Positions 62,455-64,000 of a DNA stretch of 64,000 bases are shown here, in pieces (position 1 is the first letter of the stretch; every line of letters begins with the position of its first letter). This DNA is from Bacillus sonorensis NBRC 101234 = KCTC 13918. Its GTDB lineage: Bacteria; Bacillota; Bacilli; Bacillales; Bacillaceae. Made by a program: the position numbers and the translations under genes. The notes under the pieces are model-generated. The model made no database searches and was not told the DNA's origin. It saw only the letters and a list, made by a program, of their open reading frames with translations. Where the stretch lies: NCBI RefSeq assembly GCF_001592005.1, contig NZ_BCVZ01000003.1:248001-312000 (forward strand). The letters are read 5' to 3'.

Positions 62455-64000
62455 TCTTTTTCCTCCCCTGCAGAAATTTCATGAAGCAATGCCTGTAGTT
62501 CATCTTTCGATAGATTCTCAAGCTCCTGAAGGACTTCAGCCGTCTCTTCATTCAGCTCCTCTGCAGGAATATCCGTCAGCCGGCTTGAAATTTGCTCGGA
62601 AAGCCGGACAATGCTCGGGCCTTTCAAAAGATCGACAATGGCGATGTTGATGTGGAAATGATCATCTATCCGGTTCTTCAGTTCGATCGCCATCATGGAA
62701 TCTAATCCGTAATTTCCGAGCGATTGCTCCGGTGACAGTTTGGAACGGTTTAAACTTAAAACACCGGCTGCGATATCTTGAAGATGTGAAATGATAAAGG
62801 AACGGCGCGCGTCCGGATCTTTCAGGGCAAGAAGAGCTGTCAGCGGATCCCCGCTTTGGCCTGCGGCGGCATCCGGGTCTTTGTCAGCCGTTTTTTCTTC
62901 GGCGGTGACAACAGACAGCATACTCGGCTGATTGCCGCCGAAATTCGCTTTTACAACCAGCGGCCAGTCTGCGCCTACAACGGCGGCCTGGGCTACCTTT
63001 TGTCCGAGCAAATGTCCGAAGGCTTCCAGCCCTTGGTCATTTGTCATCGGATAAAAACCGCGGTGTACAAAATACTGCAGCAAATCAAGCTGAGTAGCCA
63101 TTCCGGCTTGTCCCCAAGGGCCCCAGTTGATGCTCAAGGCCGGCAGACCTTTCGCCCGGCGGTAATGTGCAAGCCCGTCCATAAACGCATTGGCCGCTGA
63201 ATAGCTGCCCTGTCCGGTCGATGCGACAAGCGATGCGATCGATGAAAACAAGACAAAGAAGTCCAAAGGATGATCTTCAAATTGTTTATGCAAATTCCAT
63301 GCACCGATTGTTTTAGGCTCCATAACCCGGCTGAAATCCTTCTGTTGAACTTGAAGAAGAATCTGCGGGAGCGCCGCGCCGGCAGAATGAATCACACCCC
63401 GAATTTCCGGCCAGCTCTCTTGCTTATACGCTTTTAAATAATCTGACAGACTTTGCTCATCATTCACATCTACAGCAGCAACATGGACCGCTGCACCCAG
63501 CTTTTCAAGCTCTTTCACCGCCTTGACGCGATCAGCCATTGGATGATCCGGCCGAATATCGTTCCAGGCATGACGTTCAGGCAGAGGCTTTCGCCCCATC
63601 AGAATCAAATGGCGGGCTCCCCGTTCCGCGAGCCATCTGGCAACCAATAAACCAAGGGCTCCAAAACCTCCCGTAATTAAATAGCTGCCATCGAAACGAA
63701 ACACCGGGTCAGCCGGCAGATGCAGGTCTTTTCTCTCGATTAGTCTCGCAACATAGCGCAGACCATTCCGAAAAGCGATCTGGTCCTCATCACTGCGGGA
63801 GGCGATTTCCTTCCAGATCCGTTCTGCTTCACCGGCATCTGGCAACGGATCTAAATCGATCAAACCGCCCTTGATATCACGGTGTTCAAGCTGGTTTATC
63901 ACTTTCCCCAGCCCCCAAACCGGGGCTTGCAGTACATGAATCGCACCGTCATCGTTGACAATATTTTGCGCGTTTCTCGTCATCACCCAGAGACGCGGGG
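62451..64000 (-). CDS. Type I PKS, C-terminal KR-ACP, 5' part beyond window
   Basis: The frame is open to the window end; about 516 codons are visible. A ketoreductase spans the N-terminal 330: PRLWVMTRNAQ subdomain end, LITGGFGALGLLVARWLAER (NADPH loop), FSSIASLVASTGQGSYSAAN with catalytic Ser, Tyr and Asn, and INWGPWGQAGMAT. No LDD motif (B-type) is visible (HSAGAALPQ), and no Trp is found eight residues before the Tyr, so stereochemistry is not predicted. An acyl carrier follows with NYGLDSMMAIEL (phosphopantetheine Ser), then a helical acidic tail (EETAEVLQELENLSKDELQA) likely to dock to the NRPS. It delivers a beta-hydroxyacyl chain to module 1. Confidence 0.93.
   Translation of the reverse strand, partial: PRLWVMTRNAQNIVNDDGAIHVLQAPVWGLGKVINQLEHRDIKGGLIDLDPLPDAGEAERIWKEIASRSDEDQIAFRNGLRYVARLIERKDLHLPADPVFRFDGSYLITGGFGALGLLVARWLAERGARHLILMGRKPLPERHAWNDIRPDHPMADRVKAVKELEKLGAAVHVAAVDVNDEQSLSDYLKAYKQESWPEIRGVIHSAGAALPQILLQVQQKDFSRVMEPKTIGAWNLHKQFEDHPLDFFVLFSSIASLVASTGQGSYSAANAFMDGLAHYRRAKGLPALSINWGPWGQAGMATQLDLLQYFVHRGFYPMTNDQGLEAFGHLLGQKVAQAAVVGADWPLVVKANFGGNQPSMLSVVTAEEKTADKDPDAAAGQSGDPLTALLALKDPDARRSFIISHLQDIAAGVLSLNRSKLSPEQSLGNYGLDSMMAIELKNRIDDHFHINIAIVDLLKGPSIVRLSEQISSRLTDIPAEELNEETAEVLQELENLSKDELQALLHEISAGEEKE

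Overview
The window is chromosomal DNA of a Bacillus of the subtilis/licheniformis group. From position 7341 to about 24831 the genes run in the order glnA-glnR-ynbB-hflX-spoVK-cwlC-ymaB-nrdF-nrdE-nrdI-hfq-miaA-ymaF-ymaG-ebrA-ebrB. This is the B. subtilis 168 order read from the opposite side, and the proteins look like those of B. subtilis. The glycosyltransferase at 31748 closely resembles B. licheniformis YjiC, so a B. licheniformis/sonorensis/paralicheniformis-type host is the best guess. No rRNA, tRNA or CRISPR array was seen.

Region 1 (1-7335) is visibly AT-rich and foreign. It holds small phage-like genes, two secreted small proteins, a HIT hydrolase, an ABC permease and a tyrosine recombinase next to the 3' end of glnA. 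Most of it is decayed. Internal stops or frameshifts can be read directly in at least seven genes. Two copies of a 24-bp imperfect direct repeat (4510 and 7311) bracket the HIT/ABC/integrase part and are a candidate att pair.

Region 2 (7336-24831) is conserved core. It has nitrogen control (glnRA with two GlnR boxes), GTPase HflX, sporulation genes (spoVK, cwlC, ymaG), the class Ib ribonucleotide reductase operon with paired NrdR boxes, hfq, miaA and the SMR pair ebrAB. Insertions relative to B. subtilis include a DMT permease with a FadR-type regulator, a DUF2243 protein, a hydantoinase fragment and a probable unannotated small RNA at 14054-14262.

Region 3 (24832-35551) is accessory. It has a YmaD-like OsmC protein, a TetR-controlled NmrA-like/SnoaL-like gene pair, a LysM-GH18 spore hydrolase, CotF-like coat genes, a YveA-like permease, a YjiC-like UDP-glycosyltransferase, a serine beta-lactamase-fold protein, a TVP38 membrane protein and a YbjQ-family protein.

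Region 4 (35673-64000) is one leftward operon: the 3' end of a type I PKS (KR-ACP) feeding three NRPS genes with eight modules and a terminal thioesterase. It lies where B. subtilis carries the bacillaene pksX cluster but encodes something different. Specificity residues read by eye suggest PKS-acyl-Ser-Orn-Phe-Val-Ser-X-Tyr-Glu. X is loaded by a proline-clade domain with an unfamiliar pocket. Module 1 contains an extra, amputated condensation domain. No epimerase domain is present. I could not match this product to a known compound. It is the best candidate for an undescribed system here.
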